Of a DNA stretch of 64,000 nt, positions 33,450 to 45,232 are shown one piece after another (position 1 is the first letter of the stretch; every line of letters begins with the position of its first letter). This stretch comes from Papio anubis (taxonomy: Eukaryota > Chordata > Mammalia > Primates > Cercopithecidae). The stretch covers positions 111,343,702 through 111,407,701 of the forward strand of contig NC_044981.1 in assembly GCF_008728515.1 (NCBI RefSeq), written 5' to 3'. Position numbers and translations under genes: made by a program. Under the pieces are notes generated by a model, which had not been told where the DNA came from, searched no databases, and was given only the letters and a program-made list of their open reading frames with translations.

Positions 33450-34944
33450 CATTTCATTATTTGTATTTGGAGAGCTATGGAGATTCTTCCCTGCCTTTCC
33501 TTATTTAACTGTAATGACCACACCTGAGCCTTTCAACAACCCTGTGAGACAAGTGAGGTGGGAGAGACTTGCCCAGTCCCATCTATAGGTGCAGAAACAG
33601 GCTCCGTGCCGTCATGTGAGTTTCCCTGAGCCAGTTAGGAAGGAGAACTGCAAGTGCGTAGGTTCTACTGGAGACCCAAAGTCTGAGGGGTAATGGGAAC
33701 CAGATGAAGACTTTGAGGTGTGGGGAAAAGCATTATTGGGAGACAGGGGACTCTACCCTATATAAATTGCATCTTGCTGGGTGAGTTACTTCACTGAGCC
33801 TTCACTGCTTTTGTTTTTTTGATTGTGATTGCCAAAGGTCAGCCCTGGTTCTTCATCTATAACTACAGCATAACAATATATGATGGAGTCTATTTCAAAA
33901 TTCAAATGAAATGAAGGACCCTAGTTTAGTGTTTAATACACAGTACCCACTGTTGTTATTTTATTATAGAATTGATAATTGCCTGGATGAAAGGAGAGTT
34001 GTAAATTATTTAAGATAGAAATAGGAAAAGATAGCTTAAACAAACAAAAAAAAACTTCTATATCTAATTATATATTTATTTTATGGGGAAAAAAAAGGTT
34101 TCATTAGTATTATGAGATTGTTCCCTAATTTTTCTGGGTCCACAATTTTACAAGTCACACTTTCTGTAGTTCTTATTTATGGCAATCAAATGTTAAGCTA
34201 AACCAATAGCCAAGACCTAAAATATTTAAATGAACAAGGGTAGCTTGATTGAGGTCAGATAAGGCTGTAAGAGAGAAAGTTTCAGAAGCGTGACTATAAA
34301 CTCAAAACAGGTGTGATTCTAAATGGCCCTTCAGTCTTTAGGAGATGAAAGACTACCAACTCTTATGCAGCCAAAGATGCTGGGAAGAGCAGAAGCACAA
34401 GTTCCATTCCTCACGTGTCATGTTCCCACCTAGAGTTTTTGCAACATACTCATTCACCAGCCGTTTGACCCACAGGTGGTACACCGTGACAATCTCCACT
34501 AGGTGTGGCAAAACAAATCAATATAATAATATATTTTATTGTTTGGAAACTCAATATTAAGTAATCAAATTCTGGTTTCTGAGAAGCTCTTCCCCTGAAA
34601 ATCAACTGTGATGTTGTGGGTTGGGTTTTATGTCAAGGTCCTACTGGCAACAGAATCATCATTCTGTAGTCCCTTTAAGGAGAGAGAAGCTGGAGGAGAT
34701 GGGAAGAGGAGGAAGCAGGAAGGAAGGGGTGGGGAGGATGGACAGTGCTTTCATTTAGCCGATCTGGTGTTTCTCTCCAAGGAGGTTGTTATCAAAGGCG
34801 CAGCTGCCCAGACCTTACTGTGCCATTTCATTTAGCATTTCCCTTTTGCTTTCACCCCTCTCCCTCGCAACTAGACCCTTGCCCCTCCTCACCCTGGGAA
34901 AGCTCCTCCCCAGAGATAATAATAAGCTGTGTAGTAGAAAAACA
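33450..34944. other. Mostly unique 1.5 kb
   Basis: Text at 33765-33970 with 'gggtgagttacttcactgag' and 'gttcttcatctataacta' may be a very worn sense MIR. A purine-rich G/A tract lies at 34679-34742. No gene was recognised. Confidence 0.45.
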
Positions 34945-34959
34945 TAAGACAGGGAAATT

Positions 34960-35270
34960 ATTATTTCTGAGACAGTCTCTTTCTGTCACCCAGGCTGGGG
35001 TGCAGTGGCAAGATCTCAGCTCACTGCAACCTCTGCCTCCCAGGTTCAAGTAATTCTCCTCCCTCAGCCTCCCAGGTAGCTGGGGTTACTGGCATGTGCC
35101 ACCATGCCTGGCTATCTTTTTTTTTTTTTTTTTTTTTTTTGTGCAGTTTTAGTAGAGGCAGTGTTTCACCATGTTGGCCAGGCTGGTCTCGAACTCCTGA
35201 CCTCAGGTGATCCACCCACCGCAGCCTCCCAAAGTGCTGGGATTACAGGCGTGAGCCACCGCACCCAGCC
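34960..35270 (-). mobile_element. AluS with expanded T linker
   Basis: An antisense Alu whose middle linker carries a run of about 24 T (35117-35140). Flanks 'cagggaaatt' at about 34949 and 35275 mark the target duplication. Confidence 0.95.
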
Positions 35271-35285
35271 CAAGTCAGGGAAATT

Positions 35286-35569
35286 CCATCCATTATTTAA
35301 ACTTCCCCTTTATGGTTTTCTTGGAACAGTGGCAGAAGAAGAGTTTGGAGAAGGGGGAGTCACCTCATCAGTGCTCATCACTACCCCAAAACTCGGCTGG
35401 CCAAGACTGGCTGAACTAGGAAGGAATTCAGGACTACCCTGTGACATAATTAAACTATTTTAAATACCAGAGGCCTACATTGTTCTGTAATGTCTCTTAG
35501 GTGATCCAGTCCAGATACCAGCTGAATGCTCAGGACTTCAGACTGGGTCTAGAAGTGGCTTACTGTATA
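35286..35569. other. Short unique interval
   Basis: No repeat or gene was recognised between the Alu and the following LTR. Confidence 0.45.
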
Positions 35570-36017
35570 TTACAGACTGAACTGCATCCCCTCAAAACCC
35601 CTATATTGACGTCTTAATCCCCCAATACGACTACAATTGGAGACAGGAGGTCAAGGCTGTAGGAAGCCATGATCCTGCCACTGCACTCCATCCTAGGTGA
35701 CAGAGCAAGACTCCATCTCAAAACAAAAATAAAAAACAACCCAAAAAGATCATAAGCATGGGGCCCTAATCCAATAGGACTGGTGTCCTTAAAAGAAGAG
35801 GAAGAGATCACAGGGATGTTTGTGTACAGAGAAGATGACACAGAGGGAAGACGGCTGTCTGCAAGCCAAGAAGAGAGGCCTCAGCAGAAACCAGCCCTGC
35901 CAGCACCTTGATCTTGGTCTTCCAGCCTCCAGAACTGTGAGACAATACAATAAACTTCTGTTGTTGAAGCCACCCAATCTATGGTCTTTTGTTATGGCAG
36001 CCCTAGCAGACTAACAC
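35570..36017 (+). mobile_element. MLT1-type LTR with Alu piece inside
   Basis: MaLR LTR words 'gactgaactgcatcccc', 'gggccctaatccaatagga', 'agcctccagaactgtgaga' and 'gaagccacccaatctatgg' occur in order. An Alu-derived piece at 35647-35740 interrupts it. No internal retroviral part is seen. Confidence 0.85.
35647..35740 (+). mobile_element. Alu right-arm fragment inside MLT1
   Basis: 'gccactgcactccatccta' and 'gcaagactccatctcaaaac' mark the end of an Alu with an A-rich tail. The upstream Alu body is missing. Confidence 0.85.
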
Positions 36018-36448
36018 ACCTTACTTATGTGGATGTTTCCTTTCTTCTATGTATGTTTTCCTCCTACTTTAGCACCTTCAATTTCTGGACTGAAAGACTC
36101 CTGACTATGCTACTTGCAAAGGCTTCTAAACACAGAACACTCTTCTTCTAACTGCAAGGGCAGAGGCAGATAACAATGAAAGGACCAGGTGGGCACAGCT
36201 GTCCCTCCTTCTCTGCCCTCCCCTGGGTTTCTCCCTCTATCCTCTCCCTGGCTGCCCTGATACCTACAACACTGCTGGGACTCCGCAGCTGCCCTTCTTC
36301 CTCTGGATTATGCCACAAGTGCAAGTGGGAGAAAAAAACGTGGACCAAACATCCTCAAATCGTTCACGAATCACTTTTTCTTTCTGTTTCTCATAAGCAC
36401 ATACATATTATATTAAAAATACAGAGAAACACTATGAGACCAATATGA
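36018..36448. other. Unique sequence, no gene seen
   Basis: Pyrimidine-rich unique DNA at 36190-36310. The open frames there overlap on both strands and are unfamiliar. Confidence 0.5.
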
Positions 36449-36762
36449 TTTTTTTTTTTCTTTTTTGGGACAGAGTCTCACTTGTTGTCCAGGCTGGAGT
36501 GCAATGGCGCAATCTCGGCTCACTGCAATCTCCACCTCCCAGGTTCAAGCAATTCTCCTGCCTCAGCCTTCCAAGTGGCGGGGATTTACGGATGTGCACT
36601 ACCATGCCCAGCTTTTTTTTTTTTTTTTTTTTTTGTATTTTAAGTAGAGATGGGGTTTCACCATGTTGGCCAGGCTGGTCTTGAACTCCCGACCTCAGGT
36701 GAGCCACCCACCTCGGCTCCCCAAAGTCCTGGGATTACAGGTGTGAGCCACCACACCTGGCC
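36449..36762 (-). mobile_element. AluS with expanded T linker
   Basis: A complete antisense Alu with about 20 T in its linker (36615-36634). It forms a close inverted pair with the sense Alu starting at 36867. Confidence 0.95.
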
Positions 36763-36866
36763 TAATTTCTTTTTTTTAAATTTAATTTTTACCAAAGTAA
36801 ATCGTATGCTGGCTTAAGAGATCACACTGCTCTTCAGGGCTTACTATACAACATGACTATTCCCAT

Positions 36867-37146
36867 GGCCGGGCGCGGTGGCTCACGCCTGTAATCCCAG
36901 CACTCTGGGAGGCCGAGGCGGGCAGATCACCTGAGGTCGGGAGTTCGAGATCAGCCTGACCAACATGGTGAAATCCCATCTCTACTAAAAATACAAAATC
37001 AGTCGGGTGTGGTGGTGGGCGCCTGTAATCCCAGCTACTTGGGAGGCTGAGGCAGAAGAATTGCTTGAATCCAGGAGGTGGAGGTTTCAGTGAGCCGAGA
37101 TCATGCCATTGCACTCCAGGGCAATAAGAATGAAACTCCGTCTCAA

Positions 37147-37177
<31 letters not shown>

Positions 37178-37178
37178 C
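36867..37178 (+). mobile_element. AluS, near consensus
   Basis: A sense Alu beginning 'ggccgggcgcggtggctcac' with several intact CpGs, a small deletion before 'gcaataagaatgaaactcc', and an (AAAC)n tail. Confidence 0.95.
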
Positions 37179-37784
37179 CTGTTCCCTGCCTGTCACTGCC
37201 CTGCCCCCACTGGCATTCCCACTCCTGAAAGGCAACCACTGTCAACACTCAGTGGTATCTTTTTGCCTTTCGCTGCTGTTCTGGTCTTGCCGTTCAGATG
37301 TTACCCACTGGATTTCTAATGTCAACAATGGGGACTTCGCTCCTTCATATCCTACTACCCCTGCTCCCCACCCCCTCCAGCTCCCAAATATCGAGCTGTC
37401 ATGACTTTTGATTAGATCAGGATTTATCAGAGCTATGTAACCGTTCACAGCAAGGCCATCTGATTTATTGATTACACTCCTGTTCTGCAGCTTGTTTCTG
37501 CTGGAGTCTTGTATCTTTGTTTGCTCAGCTTTCTTTGGAGCTGTCAATCACATACCACCACACTGGCTGAACCATAAGTCAGCTTTCAGTATGTTCACTT
37601 ATAGGCTCAGTCTTTCACGGAGCCATCCTCCTGGCACCCTGTGTCCCGCAGGCCTACTGAACAAAACGTTTAGTGGGCTCTTTCTTGACCATAGTCCTGG
37701 GGATTCCCTGCACCTCTGCACTGTGGTAGTTTCCATTCCTGGAGCCACACTGTGGTGGCGACTCCCAGTGAGTCCCTTCCTGAG
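37179..37784. other. Unique sequence, no gene seen
   Basis: Frames of up to 122 codons occur here on both strands, some running into the next LTR. None is recognisable. Confidence 0.5.
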
Positions 37785-38204
37785 TGCAGGTGAGACCTGT
37801 GACTTGCTTCTCACCAGCAGAATATGGCACAAGTGATGGGACACACTCCATCTTAGCAGATTCTAGAGAAAACCCACCCCCCTTGCTGGCTTTCAAGAAA
37901 TAAGCTGCCATGTTGCCAGTGGACGAGGCAGAAGGTCTCATGGCAAAAACCCACATGGCCTCTGGGACCTGGGTGTGGCCTCCAGCTGACAGTCAGCAAA
38001 AAGCTGGGCCCTCTGTCCTACAACTCCAAGGAATGGAATTCTGCCAAATGAGCTTTGATGAGGAACCCAGTCCTCAGATGAGACAATTTTCACAGTCTGA
38101 AGCAGAGAACCCAGCTAAGCTGACCCAGAGAAATGGAAGATAATACATGTGAGTTGTTTTAAGCCACTAAATGTGTCTCATTTGTTATGCAGCAGAGAAA
38201 AGAG
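37785..38204 (+). mobile_element. Older MLT1-type LTR
   Basis: Words 'tgtgacttgcttctcacc', 'agaatatggcacaagtgatg', 'tgctggctttcaagaaataa' and 'gttttaagccactaaatgtg' follow the older MLT1 pattern. The piece at 37865-37906 recurs inside the Alu at 38602-38934. Confidence 0.7.
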
Positions 38205-38244
38205 AAAATCAATATTCTTCCGTGGTTTACTTGCTCATTAACTT

Positions 38245-38388
38245 GCAATCCTCCTACCTCATCCTCCCGAGTGAGTGGCTAGGACTACAGGCCACCACAC
38301 CCATCTAATTTTCTTCTTTTTTTTTTTTTGTAGACATGGGGTCTCCGTATGTTGCCCAGGCTGGGCTCAAGCAATCCTCCTGCCTCGC
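38245..38388 (-). mobile_element. AluJ fragment
   Basis: An incomplete antisense AluJ across the linker region. The same 'cttgctcatt' stands on both sides (38230-38239 and 38388-38397), so it probably inserted in this short form. Confidence 0.8.
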
Positions 38389-39300
38389 TTGCTCATTTGA
38401 GTGAAATACTCCTCTAGTGGCTTCTTGAGAAAAAGGGCGCTGCGGGTAGATTTTTCTAAAATGTCTGGCTTTGTCATTATTCTTATCATACTTTATGAAC
38501 GGTTTAGCTGGGTATATTCTTTTCCTTGAATTTTGAAGATATTGCTCCATTGTAATCTAGCCTCCAGTATTCCTGTTTTGTTTTTTGATAACTTTTACTG
38601 TCTTTTTTTCTTTTGAGGCACAGTTTCACTCTGCCACCCAGGCTGGAGTATAGTGGCATGATCTTGGCTCACTGCAATCTCTACCTCCCAAGTTCAAGCA
38701 ATTCTCACGCCTCAGCTTCTCGAGTAGCTAGGATTACAGGCGTGTGCCACCAGCCCAAGAGAAAAACCATCCCCCTTGCTGACTTTTAAGAAATAAGCTA
38801 TTTTTGTACTATTAATAGAGATGGGGTTTCATCAGGTTGACCAGGCTGGTCTTGAACTCCTGACCTCAGGTGATCCACCTGCCTTGGCCTCCCAAAGTGC
38901 TGGGATTACAGGCGTGAGTCACCACACACAGCCCAGTATTACTGTTGCAAAGTCTGATGCCATTCGGGTTCCAGATCATTTGCATGTTTCTTTTTCCCAC
39001 CTTTGAAAGCTTTTAGTGTCCTCTTTTTGACTCTACTGTTCTTTTTACTATTATGATGAAGTGCGTTGGTGTGAGTCTGTATATTTATTTTGCTGACCCT
39101 TTTGATTTGGGAGTCCTTCAGTTCTAGGAGAGAAAATTTCGGGCGGAAGGCTGAGGATTATTTCTCTGATAATTTCTTCCCTTCTGGTTTCTTCTGTCTT
39201 ATTGGAATTCCCATTATTTAGATGTTAGGTCTCCTGGACTGACTCTCTAATGTTTGAAACTTTTTCCTCATTTTTCTACTTCTCACAACTTTATTTTGGA
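38389..39300 (-). mobile_element. L1/HAL1 ORF1-like remnant
   Basis: Antisense of an old L1 or HAL1 segment. It resembles the end of ORF1, with 'gaagatattgctccattg', 'aagtctgatgccattcgg' and 'ttcttccc' style words. An Alu at 38602-38934 interrupts it. No intact frame remains. Confidence 0.6.
38602..38934 (-). mobile_element. Alu carrying a foreign 42-base patch
   Basis: The Alu is normal up to 'tgtgccaccagccc' (38756) and again from 'atttttgtactatta' (38800). Between them lie 43 bases that are not Alu but match MLT1 LTR sequence (38/42 identical to 37865-37906). Confidence 0.93.
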
Positions 39301-39624
39301 TAAAATTGTATTATTTAACACTTTTATTGAGGCAAATGACATTCAATAAACTGTACATGTCAAAGTGTAAAGCTTACTGTATGTTATTACGAAAAAGCTG
39401 CTATGAACATTCATGCACGGATCTTTATATGGACATACACTGCATTTCTCCTGGGTAAATATTTAGAAATAGAATGTCTTGACCATAGGGCAGGTACACT
39501 TTAACTTTTTAAGAAATGACCCCAAATTGTTTTCCAAGGGGGTGGTGCTGTTATATATTCCTACCAGCAGTGTATGAGGGTTCCAGTTATTCCACATCCT
39601 TGCCAACATTTGGTATGGTTGGTC

Positions 39625-39929
39625 TTTTTTTTTTTTTTTTTTTTTTGAGACAGAGTATCACTCTGTCACCCAGGCTGGAGTGCAGTGGTACAATCTTGGC
39701 TTACTGCAACCTCTGTTTCCTGGGTTCAAGCAATTCTCGGGCCTCAGCCTCCCAAGTAGCTGGGATTACAGGCGTGTGCCACCACGCTCGATTAATTTTT
39801 TGTATTTTTAGTAGAGTTGGGGTTTCACCATGTTGCCCAGACTGGTCTTGAACTCCTGACCTCAAGCGATCCACCTGCCTCAGCCTCCCAAAGTGCTGCG
39901 ATTACAGCCGTGAGCCACCGCGCCTGGCC
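39625..39929 (-). mobile_element. AluS
   Basis: A complete antisense Alu with about 22 T. It directly abuts the next antisense Alu. Confidence 0.95.
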
Positions 39930-39933
39930 CAAT

Positions 39934-40217
39934 ATTTTTTTTCCTTTGGGACAGGGTCTTGCTCTGTCTTGCAGGCTGGAGTACAGTGGTGCAATCACAG
40001 CTTACTATAGCCTTGACCTCCTGGGCTTGAGCAACCCTCCCACCTCATCCTCCCGAGTGAGCAACTAGGACTACAGGCCACCACAACTGGCTCATTTTCT
40101 TTTCCTTTTTTCGTAGACACAGAGTCTCCCTGTGTTGCCCAGGCTGCGCTCAAGCAATCCTCCTGCCTCTGCCTGCCAAAGTGTTGGGATTACAGGCATC
40201 AGCCACTATGCTCAGCT
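39934..40217 (-). mobile_element. AluJ
   Basis: An antisense AluJ with the altered 'cctcatcctcccgagtgagc' that also occurs in the fragment at 38245. The two may belong to the same old branch. Confidence 0.93.
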
Positions 40218-40483
40218 GGTCAATCTTTTTAATTGTAGACATTCTAATAGTTTTTTAGTGGTATTCACTGTGGTTTAAATTTCCATTTCCCTAATGCCTG
40301 TGATGGTAAGCATATTTTCATGTATTTTCTTGGGTGAAATGTGTGTTCAAATCTTTCAGTCATCTTTTAAAAGGGTTATTTTCTCATTGAGTTTTGAGTT
40401 TTAATATTCCATATACAAATCCTTATATCAAATAGATAACTTGCAAATATTTTCTCCCACTCTCTAGCTTATTTCCAAATATT

Positions 40484-43418
40484 TGGAGTGTTTCCAGATG
40501 TCTTTCAGTGTTGATTTCTAATTTAATCCCACTGTGGTTAGAGAACATATTTTGTACGATTTGAACCCTTACAAGTTTATTAAGACATTTTGTGACTCAG
40601 AATATGGTCTATTCTGGCAAATGTTCTGTGTACATTTGAAAAAAAAATGTGTAATCTGCTGTTGTTGGGGGGAGTCAAGATGAATTGCAGCTTTGTTGAA
40701 GTCTTCTAAATCCTTATTGATTTTTACTCTACTTGTTCTGAGAGGGGTTTAAACAATTCCGACTATATTTGTGGATTTTCTATTTTTCCTTGTAATTTTA
40801 TCTTTTTTTTTCTTCATTTATGTTGATGCTCTGTTATTATATGCTTAAACACTTAGAACTGCTATGTCCTGTACATGAAATGGCCCCTTTGTCATAATGA
40901 AACAACCTTCTTTTATATCCTTGGTACTACTCTTTGCTCTAGTTCTACTTTGATATTGATGCACCAATCCAATTTTCTTTCGATTAGTATTAGCACTTTT
41001 CCATCCTTTTACCTTTAACCTAATTATGTCTTTATATTTAAACGGGTTTCTTGTTGACAATAATAGTCGGCTCTTGCACTTTTAGCCAATCTGACATTCT
41101 TGCATTTTAGTGTATTTAGAATATTTATAGTGTGATTATCGACATAGTTGAGTTTAAATCTACTATGTTGCCATTCTTTTTCTTCTTGTCCTATCTGGTC
41201 TTTGTTCCTTTTCCCCTTTTCTGCTTTCTTTGGATTAGTTTTAATGATTTCATTTTATCTACTTTGTAGACAACTATATATTAACTTTGTGGACTATAAC
41301 AAGGTTACAATTCTTAACTATAACTTTGTTGAATGACTGAAATGGTTACCTTACATTTATAGCACAGTCCTGTGTTGCTTAAAGACAGGGGTATATTCTG
41401 AGAAATGCATCATTGGGTGATTCTGTCACTGTGTGAACATCATAGAGTGTACTTGCAAACCTAGATAGAATAGCCTCCTACACACCTAGGCCGTATGGTA
41501 CAGCCTATTGCACCTAGGCTACAAGCCTGCAGAGCATGTTATTGTTCTGAATACTGTAGTTGGATGTAACAGAATGGTAAGTACTTATACATCTAAACAT
41601 ACAATAGAAAGGGTACAGTAAAACATACAGTATTATAATCTGATGGAACTGCTGTTGTATACAGAGTTTGTTTTTGACCAAAACGTCATTATGCAGCACA
41701 TGGCTGTATATACATTTCACTTTGCACAGTCTACCTTCACATATAATTATACTACTACATTACATATAGTTATACCACTTCACACAGAATCTAAGAATTT
41801 TACAGAAGCATGCTTCCATTTCTGTACTCTTACACTTTCTGTTATTGTTGCCATATATTTAGCTTCCACATGTTATAAACGCTATACTACATGTCTATTA
41901 TTTTTGCTTTATGCAGTAATTACGGTACACAGTAATAGCTTTTAAGATAAACAGTAAGAACAAGTCTTTCTATCCATGTGGTTACTATTTTTGGGGTTCT
42001 TCATTCCTTTGGGTAGTTTCAGGTTTCCAACTGGTGTCATTTTCTTTCTGCCAGCAGGCTTTCTGTAACATTTTTTGTACTTCAGGTGAGCTAGGGATGA
42101 ATTTTTTCAGCTTCTACTTGTCTAAAATAGTCTTTCTTTCAGCTTTGTTTTGGAAAGATATTTTAACTAGGTAAAAAACTCTAGGCTGTGAATTTTCTTT
42201 CACTGCTTTAAAAATATTGACCCGCCGCCTTCTAGTGTGTCTTGTTTCCAATGAGAAATCAGCAGCCAATTTATCTTTGTTCTTCTCTATGTAATGTGTC
42301 ATTGATCTTCTCTTTTTAAAATGATTTTCTCATTTTTTGAATGTACGAGTTTGTAGTTTCTATCAAATTTGAAAACGTTTTGCCCATTATTTCTTCAAAT
42401 ATTTTCCGGTTCCTTTTTTCCACTCCTGAGGGACTCTAGTTTTACGTATTTTTGGCTACTTCAAATGATCCCAAAGCTCAGGGTGCTCTCTGGATTCTTC
42501 TCAGCCTTTTTCGGTTTCATTTCAGGTAGTTTCTACTGCATGTCTTTAAGTTAACTAGGCTTTTCTTTTGCCATGTCTAATCTGCCATTAATTAAGAGTA
42601 TTTTTTATCATTTCAGGCACTGCAGTTTTCACCTCTTCAGTTTATGTCTTTGTTACATCTTTTTTTGTCTCTATTTAATATGTTAAATCCTTCTTCTAGT
42701 TTCTTAAACATATAAACTACAGTCACAACAACTATTTTAATGTCCATGTCTACAAATTCTATCATCGGTGTAATGGGTTAGTTTTGATGGACTTCTCTCA
42801 TTTTAGGTGGTATTTTCCTAGATCTTTGCATGCTTGCTAATTTTGGATTGGATGTCTGGCAAGACCCTTCTTAGTGTTCTAACCAGTGCCCCTGCATTCA
42901 GAGGTTTTCACTCTAGCTGTCGGAAACAGGCACCTCTTCTTGGCTATTGTGTGGGAGGCAGGCACTGTTCCCCTTTCTTTCGGGTGATCCTTTCTCTGGT
43001 GATGGGTAGTTTTCTCATGTACACACTTTGATCAGTACGCACTTGCATACTCAAGGAGGACGCTGTACATCTGCAAAGCTCTCTCTATGCAGTTCTCTCC
43101 TCTCCGGTCCTCCACCTCTGCAAACTAGCTGCCTTGATTTCCCTTGATGTATTCCCAGCTCTGTCTTCAACTCAGGGAGACAGTTGAGCTCTTTCTCCTG
43201 GGTTCCTTAGCTCTACACAGTAGCCCGGGAACTTTTTCTAGATAAGGACAATTACAGGACTCACTTTTTGGTTCCCAATTTCTCAGGGCCACTGTTTTTT
43301 GCTGCCTGGTGTCCAATGCCCTGAGTGATGTATTTTTCATATACTTTGTCCAGTTTTTTACTTGTTTCAAGTGGGAGGGTAAAGTAAGGCCCTGTTACTC
43401 TACCTCCTCTAGAATGCA
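40484..43418 (-). mobile_element. Old L1M 5' half: 5'UTR, ORF1, endonuclease part
   Basis: Read on the minus strand, the 5' end lies at about 43418 ('ggtagagtaacagggcc'). ORF1-like text follows down to about 42000, and ORF2 endonuclease text occupies 40640-41340. A short readable piece, 'RLKVKGWK', with a neighbouring 'FKYKD' context, fits the L1 endonuclease domain. Many stops and frameshifts make it dead. The reverse-transcriptase part is missing at the junction near 40484. A Tigger-like element splits it. Confidence 0.75.
41365..41706. mobile_element. Tigger-like (TcMar) DNA transposon, non-autonomous
   Basis: Terminal inverted words 'cagtcctgtgttgc' and 'gcagcacatggctg' frame about 340 bases. 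Inside lie 'catcatagagtgtacttgca' and 'ctaggctacaagcctg', typical of a Tigger-derived repeat. It sits inside the L1M copy next to TA bases, so it is younger than that L1. Confidence 0.75.
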
Positions 43419-43836
43419 GTGTGCTTTCAACATAACATTATATTTCAATGGGTGAGACAACATTGGTACTCTATTTTTTATTTTTGAGACGGAGTATCTC
43501 TCTGTCATCCAGGCTGGAGTGCAGAGGAGTCACAATCTCTGCTCACTGCAACCTCCATTCACTGCAACCTCTGTCTCCTGGGTTCAAGTGATCCACCTGC
43601 CTCAGCCTCCCAAGTTGCTGGGATTATAGATATGCGCCATCATGCCTGGCTAAGTTTTGCATTTTTGGTGGAGATGGTGTTTCACCATATAGCTCATGCT
43701 GGTGTCGAACTCCTGGACTCAAGTGATTGCTGCCTTGGCCTCCCAAAGTACTGGGATTACAGGCGTGAGGCACCACGCCTGGCCATGATGTGTACTTTTA
43801 ACATAACATTATGTATCAATGGGTGAGATAATACTG
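43419..43836. repeat. 47-base direct repeats flanking an Alu
   Basis: Bases 43419-43465 and 43790-43836 are about 80-90% alike and share 'aacataacatta' and 'caatgggtgaga'. Alu target repeats are usually 7-20 bases, so this length is unusual. Confidence 0.85.
43474..43784 (-). mobile_element. Alu with internal duplication
   Basis: An antisense Alu carrying 'cactgcaacctccatt' followed by 'cactgcaacctctg', a local direct duplication of about 16 bases, plus a short insertion 'gaggagtcac'. Confidence 0.93.
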
Positions 43837-45232
43837 TCTTATAAATATAAGTGTGAATTTTATAGGCTATGAAGATTTTTTTGGTTATTATTCAACTGTA
43901 TCTAATTAAAGTATAACATTATGAGAAGCATTATATGATTACATATAATGACAGAATTCAATTTTCAACTAAGTACTTCAAGAATAAAATTAATAAATAA
44001 AGTCCAATGACACGGTACAATGAGCTTAAAATGAAATTGCTTTCTAAATCTAGAGCCAAAATTTCATTCATTTACTAATGTCTAAAATAAATACAAGAAA
44101 AGTAATTTTTTTTTGGTATGAAAAGGTTTGCAGTCTTTAAAAGGGGCCATAAAAAATTCTGTACTTAAAATATCGCTTAATATTTACAATGTTTCCAAAG
44201 AAAGCTATCTGTAGAAAAGAACAGGAAATAAGGCAACACACATTTTCTATTTAGGTTTATAAATTGAGCAACAACAATAATAATAAAAAAAAGAGGATTC
44301 TTTAGTTACTGCTCCGTTATCTGTCTTTTCCAAACAAAACAAGTCCGTTGTCTCTGAACTTTTAATTTTTGGGCAAGTCAGCAACTTATTTCCTTGCTTT
44401 GCTACTGACACGAGTGGCCAGAACCATCTGAAGTTCAACGTGCTTCCCTGTGCTGCCCTCTCAGTGACCCTGGTGAATGAAAGCTTCCTATGATGGCACA
44501 TTCTCAAATAAGTATGTGGTTTAGGCATCTGACAAGCGTCTGAGCAATTCTCTTGCATGTTGAAGTAGAGCGGTACAATCAGCCCATTAGTTATTTTTCT
44601 CACAGAAATCAAGCCAACAAAGCCTCATTTTAAAAGTACATAAAACACAAATGATCAATGTAGACGCACTTTATAACAGAAAACAGTTCTGCAGCACCCC
44701 TTATATCCTGGCTTATTAGGGTGGTATCCAATTTTGACCAAAATTTCACTTTCACTTCTTCTCCTTCTTTCTATCTCCACCCCCCACAACCATTGTACCA
44801 ATTGTGATGTAATTTTCTATAAACTTAAAGTAAGTCTGGAGCTTACACAAAAGTTTAACCTCAAGCACATACACCTACTAGACTTGGTAGGATTACAAAC
44901 AACATTTACTTCATTTGCTGCTGTGTTTTAGAGTTGATGCAAAGTGACCTGGAGCAGGGCTTAGAATTTCCTAAATAAATGGACTGGCTGGCAGCTTCCA
45001 AACTAGTTGCTTCTCCTCCCCGTAGGCAGAGGGGATTTCCACAGGGAAAGAAAGAGGGTTGGGTATCTGCTTTAGGGAATGGCATGCCTGGCGCTTTTCA
45101 TCTGATTCCCACCAGTACTTGGGGATACTGGGAAAATCGTTCCCAATGAGGAAAAGGTTAGGGATTCCTGAGATGGTTTTTTATGTTTATTTTATTACCC
45201 AAACATTACACAAAACTCTTTTCTTCTAGATC
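43837..45232. other. AT-rich unique sequence, 1.4 kb
   Basis: No repeat was recognised. The largest frame (121 codons, minus, 44247-44612) has Tyr/Cys-rich low-complexity ends from an (AAT)n-like patch and no known domain. Confidence 0.5.

Larger units (their letters stand above)
39301..40483 (-). mobile_element. L1M ORF2 end / 3' region, split by two Alus
   Basis: Blocks 39301-39624 and 40218-40483 are antisense L1. Words include 'gctgctatgaacattcatg', 'ttccaaggggg' and 'gcaaatattttctcccac'. Two Alus in tandem separate the blocks. Confidence 0.75.

Noticed and set aside
40845..41060. 71-codon minus-strand frame with an endonuclease-like peptide
   Set aside because: It is a fragment of dead L1 ORF2, not an independent gene.
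44247..44612. 121-codon minus-strand frame
   Set aside because: Its C-terminus is low-complexity Tyr/Cys from an AAT/AAC-type repeat and the rest has no recognisable domain.
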